Shown here: positions 18,042 to 26,698 of the stretch, in pieces
Position numbering within the stretch: position 1 is the first letter of the stretch
Layout: the number at the start of each line of letters is the position of its first letter
Assembly: GCA_002838815.1 (NCBI GenBank)
Contig: LQGW01000052.1
Coordinates: forward strand, 281,161 to 345,160
Source of the DNA: Clostridiaceae bacterium JG1575
Lineage (GTDB): Bacteria > Bacillota > Clostridia > Clostridiales > Clostridiaceae
DNA: 64,000 nucleotides
Direction of reading: 5' to 3'
Made by a program: the position numbers and the translations under genes
The notes under the pieces: generated by a model
What the model saw: only the letters and a program-made list of their open reading frames with translations
What the model was told of the DNA's origin: nothing
Databases searched by the model: none

Positions 18042-19321
18042 CGGGAGGCTCCTTTTTGTGAAGGGCTTGTCTGCTCTTTTGGGTCGGCCCAGCCCTCTGG
18101 ATAGACGATGGAGATGGTGGGTTGCGAAAGATAGGTCTTGGCCACCCGATTGAGATCCTTGGGCGTAAGGCGCGCCAACAATTCCTTTTCCACTTCGTAG
18201 TAGAGCGGTGGGTCCCCCATCATGACGTGGGTTCCCGTATAGCGAGCCAAGGAGGCTGCGCTGTCCAAAAGCAGCGCGGTATCCATACGGTGCACCTTAC
18301 GGGCCACAGCCAGCTCCTCTTCTTCAAAGACCCACTCGCCGGAGCGGATCGCTTCAAGAACCTGCAGAATGTACGCCAAAATTTCATCGATGGATTGAGG
18401 ATCCGCGGCGCAGTAGATTTCAATGGTTTCGACCCCAGGGTCCAGATCCAAACTCGAATAAATATCATAAGAGAGGCCCCGGCGGATCCGAATCTCCCGA
18501 TAAAGAATGGAATGATCGGACGCCCCGAGACGGGAATTTAGAAGAGCCAAGGCCTCCTCATCTTCGGGCCGAACGGAACCCAAGGGAAAGACGATGCACA
18601 CCGAAGCCAGCTCCGAATGAGGGTAGGTCTCACGAAAGGTACCTCTTTGATTTTGCAAAAAAGGAATCGGAAGAGGCGCTTCTCCTGGACCGGTCCATGC
18701 CCCGAAATACCGCTTCACCAAGCGGTCCATTTCCTCATGGCTGCGATCGGAGACCATGGAGAGGACGGCGTTTTCCGGCGTGAAGAATCGCTCGTAAAAC
18801 GCGCGTATATCCTCGCGGGTAAAGGAACGGATGGTTTCCTCCGTGCCGATAACGTCCAAATGAAGGGGATCCTTGGGCCAAGCCCTGCGATAGAGGGTCA
18901 GGTAGGAATGCTCCTCCAGATCCTCCAGGCCTTCTTGGTATTCATTTAAAATGACCTGGCGCTCGCGCGCCACTTCCGCCTCACAAAACGACGGGTAAAG
19001 AAGCAAATCTGACAAAAGCTCCAGGGATCGTTGCATTTCTTCTTGCAAGGCGAGAATCTCAAAATTAGTCCGGATGAGTCCGGTAAAGGCGTTTACGGAT
19101 CCCCCGAGGGATTCGAGCGCTCCATTGAGCTCCTCGTGGCTCCTGTTCGTCGTGCCCGTGAAGAGCATGTGCTCCACAAAGTGGCAAAGACCTTTCTGCT
19201 CGGGCTTGGCATGGCAGCTGCCCACGGCAAAGTTCATGTCCAAGGCCATGACCTCGCTTTTTCGATGGATGGTGATCAGGCGGAGCCCATTGGGCAGGCG
19301 CCGTAATTTGATGTCTGGCAT
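18038..19321 (-). CDS. M16 family zinc peptidase
   Basis: A 427-residue insulinase/processing-peptidase-type protein. The inverted zinc motif HFVEH is near residue 47, with the downstream Glu expected around residue 120 (ARERQVILNEYQEGLEDLEEHSY holds the ExxxxxxE-type ligand region). The second half is the inactive M16 C-terminal domain (SELASVCIVFPLG onward, then RGLSYDIYSS). It is soluble with no signal peptide. Bacterial relatives include YmxG/PqqL-like proteins whose substrates are mostly unknown. The start follows AAGGA. It overlaps recX by four bases. Confidence 0.92.
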   Translation of the reverse strand: MPDIKLRRLPNGLRLITIHRKSEVMALDMNFAVGSCHAKPEQKGLCHFVEHMLFTGTTNRSHEELNGALESLGGSVNAFTGLIRTNFEILALQEEMQRSLELLSDLLLYPSFCEAEVARERQVILNEYQEGLEDLEEHSYLTLYRRAWPKDPLHLDVIGTEETIRSFTREDIRAFYERFFTPENAVLSMVSDRSHEEMDRLVKRYFGAWTGPGEAPLPIPFLQNQRGTFRETYPHSELASVCIVFPLGSVRPEDEEALALLNSRLGASDHSILYREIRIRRGLSYDIYSSLDLDPGVETIEIYCAADPQSIDEILAYILQVLEAIRSGEWVFEEEELAVARKVHRMDTALLLDSAASLARYTGTHVMMGDPPLYYEVEKELLARLTPKDLNRVAKTYLSQPTISIVYPEGWADPKEQTSPSQKGASR

Positions 19322-19646
19322 AATATGGTTCCTTTGAATTATTCAACCTTGATTATAAGGCTTTCCCCAAAAGAATACCACGTCCCTAATTCCCCAGATC
19401 CCCAGGCTTGTGGTATTTCATTGGTTGATATTAAATTGGTTCCAATCCAAATACAGTGCACAGCCTTTGGGCTTTTTCATTTTTAGTTTGGCGAAGAAAG
19501 CCGGCATCCCCTCATTGCATTGGCATAAAATCCTAAAATGCATTGAGAATCCCCATTGAAAAAGTTTACCCACCTCTCCTATAATGAGGGTGTATTGTTT
19601 GCTCAACCCATCGACCCGCATCGTTCATTGGAGGTGCATGTAACCC
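19322..19646 (+). other. divergent intergenic region, M16 peptidase / iorA
   Basis: Holds the iorA promoter (separate entry) and, on the minus strand, a TATAAT at 19352-19357 that could serve the M16-recX pair with a weak -35 (GTATTC) near 19375. A short AGCC...GGCT hairpin followed by T residues is at about 19463-19477. I see no gene; a 67-codon minus-strand open frame here has no ribosome binding site or family resemblance. Confidence 0.5.
19556..19585 (+). promoter_or_regulatory. sigma-A promoter of iorAB
   Basis: TTGAAA (19556-19561) and perfect TATAAT (19580-19585), spacer 18, about 55 bases of leader. Confidence 0.72.
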
Positions 19647-21452
19647 ATGTCAGAAAAAGTCGTCATTACCGGCAACGAGGCCTTGGCCCGTGGCTTTTAT
19701 GAAGCGGGAGGCCACGTGAGCTGCGCCTATCCCGGTTCCCCCACCGTATCCATCACCGACAGCCTCATGGCTCTCCCGGAGGTGGATGCCAATTGGGCCA
19801 CCAACGAAAAGGTCGCCTTGGAGATGGCCATCGGCTCCTCCATCACCGGCGCCCGCTCCCTGTGCGTCATGAAGCATGTGGGCCTAAACATCGCCCTGGA
19901 TCCCTTCATGACCTTTACGCAGACGAAAACCCTTGGCGCTTTTGTTTTGGCCATTGGCGACGATCCTGGACTGACCAGTTCACAAAACGAACAGGATTCG
20001 CGGATCTTGGCCCAGTTTTCCAACATCCCCGTGCTGGACCCGGCCACGCCCCAGGAAGCCTTGGATTATACCAAGGAAGCCGTACGTCTCTCCGAAGAAT
20101 TCCAAACGCCAGTGATGGTCCGTATCATGTCTCGGCTTTGCCATGCCCGTGGCATCGTCCACTACGGCGAACGCAAAGAAGCACCCATCCGTGGGTTTGA
20201 AGAGGATCCCGCCAATTTCTGCATGCTTCCGCCCTACTCCAACGCGCAACAGTTTTTTATGAAGGAGCGTATGGAGCGTTTGCAAGAGTACAACGCCTCC
20301 TATCGTTTGAACCAATGGCCTCAAAAAAAACATGAGGTCCTCATCATCACTTCTGGGTTGGTCTTGGGCGTTTTGGAGGAAATCAATCCGCCGGCGGATG
20401 TGCTGAAGCTCGCCATGGTTTGGCCGCTGCCCAGCGAAAAAATCAAAAAGCTTGCGGCCGATTACGAAAAAGTCCTCGTCCTTGAAGAACTCACTCCGGT
20501 GCTTGAGAAGGAACTCAAAAGCGCCGGCATCGCCTGCGAAGGCAAAAAGTACTTCCCCTTCACGGGCGAATTGGATTTTGACACCGTTCGCCGCGGACTC
20601 TTTGACGCCGGTGTGCTCCAAGAAGATCCCCAAAGCCGCTCCTTTGAGGAAATCGTCGGACGCAGCCCCATGCTTTGTGCTGGATGCCCCCACCGTCCGG
20701 TCTTTGATACCCTCAAAAAACTCAAAGCCACCGTTGTTGGCGACATCGGCTGCTATTCCTTGGGCATCTTGCCCCCCTTCCAAGTCCACAAAACCAACAT
20801 CTCCATGGGCGCCTCCCTGGGCATGGTCCTGGGCATGGCCAAAGCCAACCGTCTGGCCGGCATCGAACGGCCTCTGGTCGCCACCATCGGCGACGGAACC
20901 TTCTTCCACTCGGGACTCTCCGGCATGGTACAGCTCTCAAACATTGAGGAAAACATCACCGTCATCTGTATGGACAACCGCACCACCGCCATGACGGGCG
21001 GTCAAAAAACCATGACCACCAATGAACTCTACCAAGACGAGGACAAAAAAGATCCCCGCCACTACGTCAGCATCGAAGCCATCGTCAAGGCCATGGGTAT
21101 TGCGGACGTTCAGGTGCTCGATCAGTTCCAGGTGAAAGAATACCATCGAGCCGTGAAGGAGGCCATGAAACGCAAAGGACTCTCCGTCATCATCAATACT
21201 CGTCCCTGCGCGCTGAATTTCAAAGTGGTCAATCCGCCCTTTTATGTGGATGAAAAGATCTGCATTGGATGTCGCTCTTGCGTCAACACCAACTGTCCCC
21301 CCATCAACATGCAAAAATATGAAGGCATCGACGCCCTCAAATCCCACATCAACGCCGATATGTGCGTAGGCTGCTCGGTCTGCTCCCAAGTTTGTCCCGT
21401 CGGCGCCATTAAACCCCTGGCATCCAAAGGCAAGGAGGGTCAAAAAGCATGA
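19647..21452 (+). CDS. iorA: indolepyruvate:ferredoxin oxidoreductase, alpha subunit
   Basis: Large subunit of the oxygen-sensitive enzyme that oxidatively decarboxylates aryl pyruvates (from Trp, Phe and Tyr transamination) to acyl-CoA with ferredoxin as acceptor. 601 residues is typical. The pyrimidine-binding domain is at the start ([26 protein letters not shown]), the thiamine diphosphate motif GDGTFF...N is near 415-445, and a C-terminal 2x[4Fe-4S] ferredoxin domain has Cys 539, 542, 545, 550 and 573, 576, 579, 583. CPHRP near 350 is the family's conserved Cys-containing block. The start follows GGAGGTG. It overlaps iorB in an ATGA. Confidence 0.97.
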   Translation: MSEKVVITGNEALARGFYEAGGHVSCAYPGSPTVSITDSLMALPEVDANWATNEKVALEMAIGSSITGARSLCVMKHVGLNIALDPFMTFTQTKTLGAFVLAIGDDPGLTSSQNEQDSRILAQFSNIPVLDPATPQEALDYTKEAVRLSEEFQTPVMVRIMSRLCHARGIVHYGERKEAPIRGFEEDPANFCMLPPYSNAQQFFMKERMERLQEYNASYRLNQWPQKKHEVLIITSGLVLGVLEEINPPADVLKLAMVWPLPSEKIKKLAADYEKVLVLEELTPVLEKELKSAGIACEGKKYFPFTGELDFDTVRRGLFDAGVLQEDPQSRSFEEIVGRSPMLCAGCPHRPVFDTLKKLKATVVGDIGCYSLGILPPFQVHKTNISMGASLGMVLGMAKANRLAGIERPLVATIGDGTFFHSGLSGMVQLSNIEENITVICMDNRTTAMTGGQKTMTTNELYQDEDKKDPRHYVSIEAIVKAMGIADVQVLDQFQVKEYHRAVKEAMKRKGLSVIINTRPCALNFKVVNPPFYVDEKICIGCRSCVNTNCPPINMQKYEGIDALKSHINADMCVGCSVCSQVCPVGAIKPLASKGKEGQKA

Positions 21453-22378
21453 ACATCGTGAATATTTTGATTGCAGGCGTCGGCGGCCAAGGATTGGTTC
21501 TTACCACAGAAATCATCGCCAAAGCCGCATTTTTCGCCGGCTATGAAGTGGCCACCAATGACGTCATCGGATTGTCCCAGCGCGGTGGGAAGATCAACGG
21601 TTCCATCCGCTTTGGTGAAAAAGTACCCACTCCCAACGTCCCTTCCGCCTCCGCCAGCGTTCTTTTGGGTTTGGAAAAACTCGAAACCCTACGCTTCGTG
21701 GATGAAGTCATCCCCGGGGGTACGGTCTTGATGAACCGCAAGGAAATTTACCCCAACCCTGTGCTGATGGAAAAAGCCGCCTATCCCTCCAATATTGAAG
21801 AAGAAATCCAGTCGCGAAACGTGCGTTTTGTAGCCATGGATTCCGATGAACAGGCCAAGGCCATCGGCAACATTCGAGTGGCCAACACCATCCTCATCGG
21901 AGCCCTCTCCACTCTCGTGGACATTGAGGAGCGTCACTTTGCTGAAGCCATTGTGCAAAGCGTTCCCCCGAAAACCATTCGAGCAAACCTTCAAGCCTTT
22001 GTCCGCGGCCGAGAACTCTTAGGAGCCCCCGTCAGTACGGAACTTCCTGAAGAAGGCGCAAAAGAAGCTGCGGCAACGCCCACTGCGGAGTCGCCCTATG
22101 CGGAAGTAGCCGTGAAAGAACCGCATCCCATGGACCCTGCCGGGGGAGAGATGTCCGTGGTCAACGATGCCAGTGCAGCCCCCAAGGGCGATCCGGCAAC
22201 CAAAGCCTCAGCGCCGGAAATGGAGGTGTGGATTTGCACCGTTTGCGGCTATGCCTACGATCCCGTAGCCGGTGATCCCGACCATGATGTGGCGCCCGGA
22301 ACCCCCTGGGAAGAGGTTCCGGAGGATTGGACCTGTCCCTTATGCGGCGTCGGCAAGGATGCGTTCGAACGCCAGTAG
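21449..22378 (+). CDS. iorB: indolepyruvate:ferredoxin oxidoreductase beta subunit fused to rubredoxin
   Basis: Residues 1-195 are the IorB/pyruvate ferredoxin oxidoreductase gamma-type domain ([19 protein letters not shown], then [14 protein letters not shown]), which completes the IorAB enzyme. Residues ~196-257 form an Ala/Pro/Glu-rich flexible linker. Residues 258-306 are a complete rubredoxin: C263 and C266 in [10 protein letters not shown], and C296 and C299 in CPLCGVGK, with the usual EVPEDWTCP turn. Ordinary IorB is about 190-200 residues and stands alone. There is no frameshift at the junction: one open frame runs from the ATG (after GGAGGG) through to the stop. The fused carrier suggests electrons may pass directly from the oxidoreductase to a rubredoxin-linked acceptor, which is inference. 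Confidence 0.94.
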   Translation: MNIVNILIAGVGGQGLVLTTEIIAKAAFFAGYEVATNDVIGLSQRGGKINGSIRFGEKVPTPNVPSASASVLLGLEKLETLRFVDEVIPGGTVLMNRKEIYPNPVLMEKAAYPSNIEEEIQSRNVRFVAMDSDEQAKAIGNIRVANTILIGALSTLVDIEERHFAEAIVQSVPPKTIRANLQAFVRGRELLGAPVSTELPEEGAKEAAATPTAESPYAEVAVKEPHPMDPAGGEMSVVNDASAAPKGDPATKASAPEMEVWICTVCGYAYDPVAGDPDHDVAPGTPWEEVPEDWTCPLCGVGKDAFERQ

Positions 22379-22401
22379 CCCTCTCTTCCTTGGAAGACCC
22401 A

Positions 22402-22450
22402 AACGCCCGAAACGCTCCCCCACAAAAAGGGACAGCGTTTCGGGCGTTTT
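22402..22450 (+). terminator. rho-independent terminator of iorAB
   Basis: Perfect stem CGCCCGAAACGCT / AGCGTTTCGGGCG followed by TTTTCC. Confidence 0.9.
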
Positions 22451-22472
22451 CCTTGGCGGGTCCCTCGTCCGA

Positions 22473-22500
22473 AAAAAAAGGGGGCCTCCCCTTTTTTCTT
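22473..22500 (+). terminator. second, symmetric terminator downstream of iorAB
   Basis: AAAAAAGGGG / CCCCTTTTTT stem with a 4-base loop; A-run and T-run on either side make it suitable for both strands. Confidence 0.75.
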
Positions 22501-22732
22501 TTCTTTGGGGCGCCCTCAAATTATGGATTACCTCTTATTTTATCTCACCTGAACGACGGAAGATTCCCTGTATTCTTCTCTTTGCTCCCGTTAAGGAAGG
22601 GGGGCTATGAGCCCCTTACAAACACCTTGAACGCTGAGCCTTACTCTATCGATCAAGAATCTTCGAAACAAGTCTTGATACCCCTTAGGATATCCTTCTT
22701 CCGAAAGCCATGGACCCAGTCCCTGACGATGC

Positions 22733-23188
22733 TTATTTGGATGGTTCAATGGGGGTTCGTTTTTCTTCTTGGTACAAAAACTCATCCCGCTGTTCGGTAA
22801 ACTGCAGGCTCCCGTCGGCGACATACTTATTCGCATCCGTCGCTTCACAGGCGGTCTTCATCTGCGAGCGCCACGTGAGGGTCACGGCTGCAGCAATCAG
22901 CAAAGGAACCAACAAGGAGGCGGCCAAACGAAGCGCAAAATTGTCGCTGGTTTTTTTGGCGGGCGCTGCGGTGGTCTTGGGCGCTTGCTGAGTTTTTGGC
23001 GATCCTTCTAAGGCCCAGCGGCGTTCTTTTGCCCCTTGTTGCGGCATGAGGTGATCTAAGGATGCACTACGGGCGATGCGAACGACAGCGTCCCCTGTGG
23101 GCGTGGGGTGCTGCGCGGCCAGGACCGGCCTTGCAAAAGAGAACAGCAGCACCCAAAGAATTAAAAGACTGGCAGGTTTTCGTTTCAT
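22733..23188 (-). CDS. small membrane protein, TPM-domain (YdjH-like) protein lacking its TPM domain
   Basis: A 151-residue protein: signal-like hydrophobic segment at 5-25 (LLILWVLLFSFARPVLA, cleavable Ala-X-Ala), a ~50-residue Pro/Ala/Lys-rich outer stretch, one membrane span near 82-100 (ALRLAASLLVPLLIAAAVTLTW), then a cytoplasmic tail ANKYVADGSLQFTEQRDEFLY..KRTP. That tail matches what I know of the C-terminal tail of TPM-domain proteins such as YdjH/YgcG-type, but the ~130-residue TPM domain that should follow the signal peptide is missing. I chose the ATG at 23188, which overlaps the upstream stop in an ATGA. The role is unknown; the context is a ydjI-ydjG-ydjH-like operon. Confidence 0.7.
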   Translation of the reverse strand: MKRKPASLLILWVLLFSFARPVLAAQHPTPTGDAVVRIARSASLDHLMPQQGAKERRWALEGSPKTQQAPKTTAAPAKKTSDNFALRLAASLLVPLLIAAAVTLTWRSQMKTACEATDANKYVADGSLQFTEQRDEFLYQEEKRTPIEPSK

Positions 23189-24288
23189 AAAATCCCTCCC
23201 AAAAGCACGAAGCTGAGGATTGCCATTAACGGTAGCGCAATGCCTGCAAACCACAGCCAAAAAAGCTTGCGGTCCACCGGCAGATCGCCCACCAATTTTC
23301 CCGTCTGGCCGTTCATGGCGAAAAGGTAGTTTTTCCCCTCCCATTTCGTGCTAAGAAGCCATACCGGGAAAAAAGCGTAGGTGGCCGGATCCATGGACAC
23401 GGAGATTTCTTCTTTTTTTTGCGTAACGCTGGAGTAGCCTTTTACGGATTTTCGGAACGCATCCTTCACGGATTGACTGATTCGATCCTGCGCCCGCTCC
23501 GAGCATTTTTCTTCGTCTTCATCGTAGGTATCGGCAAAATAGCCGGGCAGATACGCCGTGGAAAATTCCTGTAAATTCTCATAGGTATAAGGTTCAATGG
23601 CGTCCATATGCTCATCGGGCATCTTGCTGGAGGCATCCACAGGAACCATTTCAAAGGACAGATGCCCTTTTCGGTAGATGTCGTAATGCTCCGTAATTTC
23701 GATTTTTTCCGACTGCGTCTGCCGCTTGTGGACTTTGGTGGCGCGATAAACCATGTCGCCGTAGGCCTCGCCATCAAAGAGCCAAAACGGAACATAGACG
23801 CCTTGGATTTCATCGATGTGGTTTTGAGCGGCAAAGGTTTTGGGCAAAAATTTCTTGCCTTTATAGTAATTTTGCAGCGCTTGCTTGGCGGCCTGTTGAT
23901 CCAACACAAAAGGGATCACGGCATCGGGCATGGCGCCCCCCGTCAGCGCTGAGGGAACCACCGTCGGATTCCCGCAATAAGGACAGGTGCTGGCGGCGGT
24001 GTTTTCCGTGCAGATGAGCTCCGCCCCGCAGGACGGACATCCATAGGCTCTCAGGCGTTCGGCCTCATCATCGCTCCAGCCGTGGGCCGCTTTTTGAAAT
24101 TCCGCCTCCTCTTTGGAGGGCGTGCCCGCGGCGCGGGCCGCTTCTTCTTTTTTGGCAAACATCTCTTCGACTTCAGCCACTTCATACTCGGCGCTGCAAT
24201 AATCGCATTTAAGCTTTCCAGTGGCTCCATGAAAATGCAACGGACCCGTACAAGAGGGACATTGATAGTTGGTTACTGAACTTGCCAT
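23185..24288 (-). CDS. zinc-ribbon membrane protein, YdjG-like
   Basis: A 367-residue protein with two N-terminal zinc ribbons (CPSC...CDYC at ~12-34 and CPSC...CPYC at ~85-115, the first TFIIB-like), a soluble beta-rich middle domain (FVPFWLFDGEAYGDMVYRATKV...) and a C-terminal membrane segment (LFWLWFAGIALPLMAILSFVLL). The start at 24288 follows GGGAGGTGAAGG; a TTG five codons earlier is inside that site. It resembles Bacillus YdjG, whose gene sits with pspA and the SPFH gene ydjI in an envelope-stress operon. A molecular function is not established. It overlaps the next gene by four bases. Confidence 0.8.
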   Translation of the reverse strand: MASSVTNYQCPSCTGPLHFHGATGKLKCDYCSAEYEVAEVEEMFAKKEEAARAAGTPSKEEAEFQKAAHGWSDDEAERLRAYGCPSCGAELICTENTAASTCPYCGNPTVVPSALTGGAMPDAVIPFVLDQQAAKQALQNYYKGKKFLPKTFAAQNHIDEIQGVYVPFWLFDGEAYGDMVYRATKVHKRQTQSEKIEITEHYDIYRKGHLSFEMVPVDASSKMPDEHMDAIEPYTYENLQEFSTAYLPGYFADTYDEDEEKCSERAQDRISQSVKDAFRKSVKGYSSVTQKKEEISVSMDPATYAFFPVWLLSTKWEGKNYLFAMNGQTGKLVGDLPVDRKLFWLWFAGIALPLMAILSFVLLGGIL

Positions 24289-24356
24289 GCCTTCACCTCC
24301 CAAAAATGTCAGAGAAGTTCCAAGCTTCCTCTGAGCATGACGCGCAAGTTTTTTTC

Positions 24357-25796
24357 TTACTTTGCATCGTTCTCGTCAAAGACGTCCCCGCATTCAGGAC
24401 AGAACTTGGGTGGATGGTGGGGATCCTTCGGTTCAAAGCCGCAGTTGTTGCACCGATACCCCGGGGCCTCTTCGGGCTTTTTCGCACCGCATTCTTTGCA
24501 AAACTTTCCTTGATTCACCACGCCGCAGCTACAAGTCCAGCCGCTCTCGCTTGCGCGCACGGGCCGGGGACTGCCGCACTCTGGGCAAAAGGCGCCGCTG
24601 GTTTCCCCACCACAGACGCAACGCCAAAGCTCCTGGGGTTTGGGTTGGGGTGCGCCGCATTGGGCACAGAATTTGCCTTGGTTTCCGGCATAACCGCAAG
24701 AGCAAGTCCAAGCGTTCTTCGCTTTTTGCGCTTCAGCTGCTTGCATTTCTTGGGTCCTTTGAGCCTCTGCCTTGGCTTGTTCTTGCTGAGCCCCTGCTTG
24801 GAAGAGTCCCGCTGGGTTCATGCCGCCGGCTTGGCTGGCCATATTCATGCCCATAAAGGCCATGGCGGGGCCGGTACTGGTATTTTCTGCCGCGCTTTGC
24901 ATGGCGGAAGCTTGAGCGCCTACCATGTGTGCCGCGGCCATGTTGGCGTTTCGGAACACCGCATTGCGCTGAAGCTCCTTAATCATGGCTTCATCCTCTT
25001 CCGAAGCCTTTACGCTGGAAACTCCGAAAGAAACGATTTCGATGCCCCGCAAAAGCCGCCATTTCTCGGACAACACTTCATTGAGCAACTTAGCCAGTTC
25101 TTCGGTGTGCCCGGGCAACGCGGAATACCGGACGCCCAAATCACTGATCTTGGCAAAAGCCGGCTGCAAGGCCGTCATCAATTCCGTCTTCAGCTGACCG
25201 TCAATGCGGTCGCGTTCGTAGGTTTCGGCGACGTTGCCCGCCACGTTGACGTAAAAAAGCATGGGATCGCTGATGCGATAGCTGTATTCTCCAAAGCAGC
25301 GAATGGAAATATCCACGTCCAAGCCGATGTTTTGGTCCACCACCCGGAAGGGAACCGGGCTGGGCGTTCCATACTTGTTGCCCATCAGTTCCTTGGTGTT
25401 GAAATAATAAATACGCTGGTCCTTGGGGGTTTCTCCGCCGAAGGTGAACCGCTTGCCCACCGTTTGGAAGGTTTTCATGATCCCCTCGCCCAAGCCCCCC
25501 GTAAATATGGATGGCTCCGTCGAGGCATCATAGGTGAATTCTCCGGGGTCCGCGCAAAGTTCCACAATTTTGCCCTGCTCCACAATGATCATGCATTGGC
25601 CGTCCGCCACCGCAATGAGGGAGCCAGAAGTGATGACGTTCTCCGACCCTTTTGTGTTGGAGGAACGTCTGGAGGTTTTCTGCATTCCCTTCGTCATCAG
25701 GACGTTCTCGGGAAGGGCTTCGCAATAGAAAAACTCTTTCCATTGATCGCCCAGGGCTCCACCTGCAGCTCCAGCAAGCGCTTTGATCAATCCCAT
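24357..25796 (-). CDS. SPFH-domain protein with zinc-ribbon tail (YdjI / 'virion core protein'-like)
   Basis: A 479-residue protein. The first ~310 residues form an SPFH-type domain (MGLIKALAGAAGGALGDQWKEFFYCEALPENVLMTKG opening, with DVDISIRCFGEYSYRISDP in the middle), followed by an Ala/Met/Gln-rich helix and then four short zinc ribbons in the last ~110 residues (CSCGYAG..CAQCG, CVCGG..CPECG, CSCGV..CKECG, CNNCG..CPECG). In Bacillus the homologue YdjI is recruited to stressed membranes and works with PspA and YdjG. No membrane anchor is evident here. The start follows AAAGGAGAGAT. It is the first gene of a three-gene operon. No pspA is adjacent, unlike the Bacillus arrangement. Confidence 0.85.
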   Translation of the reverse strand: MGLIKALAGAAGGALGDQWKEFFYCEALPENVLMTKGMQKTSRRSSNTKGSENVITSGSLIAVADGQCMIIVEQGKIVELCADPGEFTYDASTEPSIFTGGLGEGIMKTFQTVGKRFTFGGETPKDQRIYYFNTKELMGNKYGTPSPVPFRVVDQNIGLDVDISIRCFGEYSYRISDPMLFYVNVAGNVAETYERDRIDGQLKTELMTALQPAFAKISDLGVRYSALPGHTEELAKLLNEVLSEKWRLLRGIEIVSFGVSSVKASEEDEAMIKELQRNAVFRNANMAAAHMVGAQASAMQSAAENTSTGPAMAFMGMNMASQAGGMNPAGLFQAGAQQEQAKAEAQRTQEMQAAEAQKAKNAWTCSCGYAGNQGKFCAQCGAPQPKPQELWRCVCGGETSGAFCPECGSPRPVRASESGWTCSCGVVNQGKFCKECGAKKPEEAPGYRCNNCGFEPKDPHHPPKFCPECGDVFDENDAK

Positions 25797-25817
25797 GAAT
25801 ATCTCTCCTTTCGCAAG

Positions 25818-25841
25818 GTCCCTACGAATGATTTTAGGGAC
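25818..25841 (-). promoter_or_regulatory. hairpin in the leader of the SPFH operon
   Basis: A 7-bp perfect inverted repeat (GTCCCTA / TAGGGAC, 10-base loop) ending about 20 bases before the start codon. It has no U-run. It may be an operator or a leader structure; the protein bound is unknown. Confidence 0.4.
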
Positions 25842-25974
25842 TCTTTTTAAACTGCGGCTCCTCGTCCATCGATTCGTCCTGCTGCCTATGCTCTCGAGGA
25901 AATTCCTTGGTTATGGGTTTACCTTATCGCGTTTGGCCATATCTTCCCATTGGCCGTAAGACCCATCTTTATAG

Positions 25975-26015
25975 AAAAAGCAAATCACCCCTTGGATCAG
26001 GGTTCAAAGGGTGAT
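25975..26015 (-). terminator. terminator of the two-sensor/response-regulator operon
   Basis: 11-bp stem with one mismatch (ATCACCC... / ...GGGTGAT, 25984-26015) followed on the minus strand by TTGCTTTTTC, 60 bases past the response-regulator stop. Confidence 0.72.
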
Positions 26016-26074
26016 GTCGCGCCTCCCTAAGCGTCCATTATGATCGGCTTTGGCCTCCTTCGAGATTGCCCCAT

Positions 26075-26698
26075 TTAAATATTAGGATCGATCCAGCCGC
26101 CGCTGATGGCAAAGGCGATGAGGCCCGGACGACCGCAGGTCCCGGTCTTGCGGAATAAATTCTCCATGTGCCGCTTCACCGTGCTCTCGGTGATGGAGAG
26201 GGCGTGAGCCATTTCTCGGTTGGAATAATCCTTACAGACCAAGCGAAGAACCTCCAACTCTCGCTCGGTGAGGGGCAACTCCCCCTCCTGCACGGGCACT
26301 TTGGGCCCTCGCTCTGGAAACACCGACTCTCCAGAGAGGACCCGATCCAACACCCGCACAAATTCTTGCGCTTGAAGATTTTTATTGAGGAAGGCGTCGA
26401 CCCCGGCGCGGCGAGCGCGCTGCTCAAAGGAAATCTCATCGCAACCCGTCATCAAAAGAACCTTAATCTCAGGGAATTCTTTTTTGAGCTTTTGCGCCGT
26501 CAATAGGCCGTTGGTATGACACTCCTTGGTGCGGATGTCCAAGAACACCGCATCCGGTCGCCACCTTTCGCAGGCCGATTGGGCCAGCGAGGCACAGGAT
26601 AGGCTCTCCACGATGCAGTAGCGCGTCGCATCGGAAAAGCAGTGCTCCAAAAACCGGAGCACAATGGGTTCATCATCAATCAACAGTAATCGGATCAT
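26075..26698 (-). CDS. NarL/LuxR-type response regulator
   Basis: A 207-residue transcription regulator. The receiver domain (1-120) has acidic pocket residues D8 and D9, the phospho-acceptor D54 (VFLDIRT), T84 and K106. The LuxR-type helix-turn-helix domain (~143-205) holds LTERELEVLRLVCKDYSNREMAHALSITESTVKRHMENLFRKTG. All catalytic residues are in place, so it should be phosphorylated by the kinase encoded just upstream, whose 3' end overlaps this gene by 23 bases. Target genes are unknown; regulators of this type often act on neighbouring genes. Confidence 0.94.
   Translation of the reverse strand: MIRLLLIDDEPIVLRFLEHCFSDATRYCIVESLSCASLAQSACERWRPDAVFLDIRTKECHTNGLLTAQKLKKEFPEIKVLLMTGCDEISFEQRARRAGVDAFLNKNLQAQEFVRVLDRVLSGESVFPERGPKVPVQEGELPLTERELEVLRLVCKDYSNREMAHALSITESTVKRHMENLFRKTGTCGRPGLIAFAISGGWIDPNI

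Larger units (their letters stand above)
22379..22732. other. convergent intergenic region after iorB
   Basis: Two terminators occupy 22402-22500. The remainder to 22732 shows a GGGGC/GCCCC hairpin near 22596-22616 that could end the minus-strand membrane-protein operon weakly. I see no gene in it. Confidence 0.5.

Noticed and set aside
19418..19621. 67-codon minus-strand open frame between the M16 peptidase and iorA
   Set aside because: It overlaps the iorA promoter and has no ribosome site or family resemblance.
19980..20909. 309-codon minus-strand open frame inside iorA
   Set aside because: iorA is unmistakable on the plus strand with thiamine diphosphate and ferredoxin motifs; the antisense frame is a shadow.
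24282..25850. 522-codon plus-strand open frame opposite the SPFH gene
   Set aside because: The minus-strand gene has clear SPFH and zinc-ribbon motifs, a good ribosome site and operon context. The plus frame has no family match and arises from the codon bias of the opposite gene.
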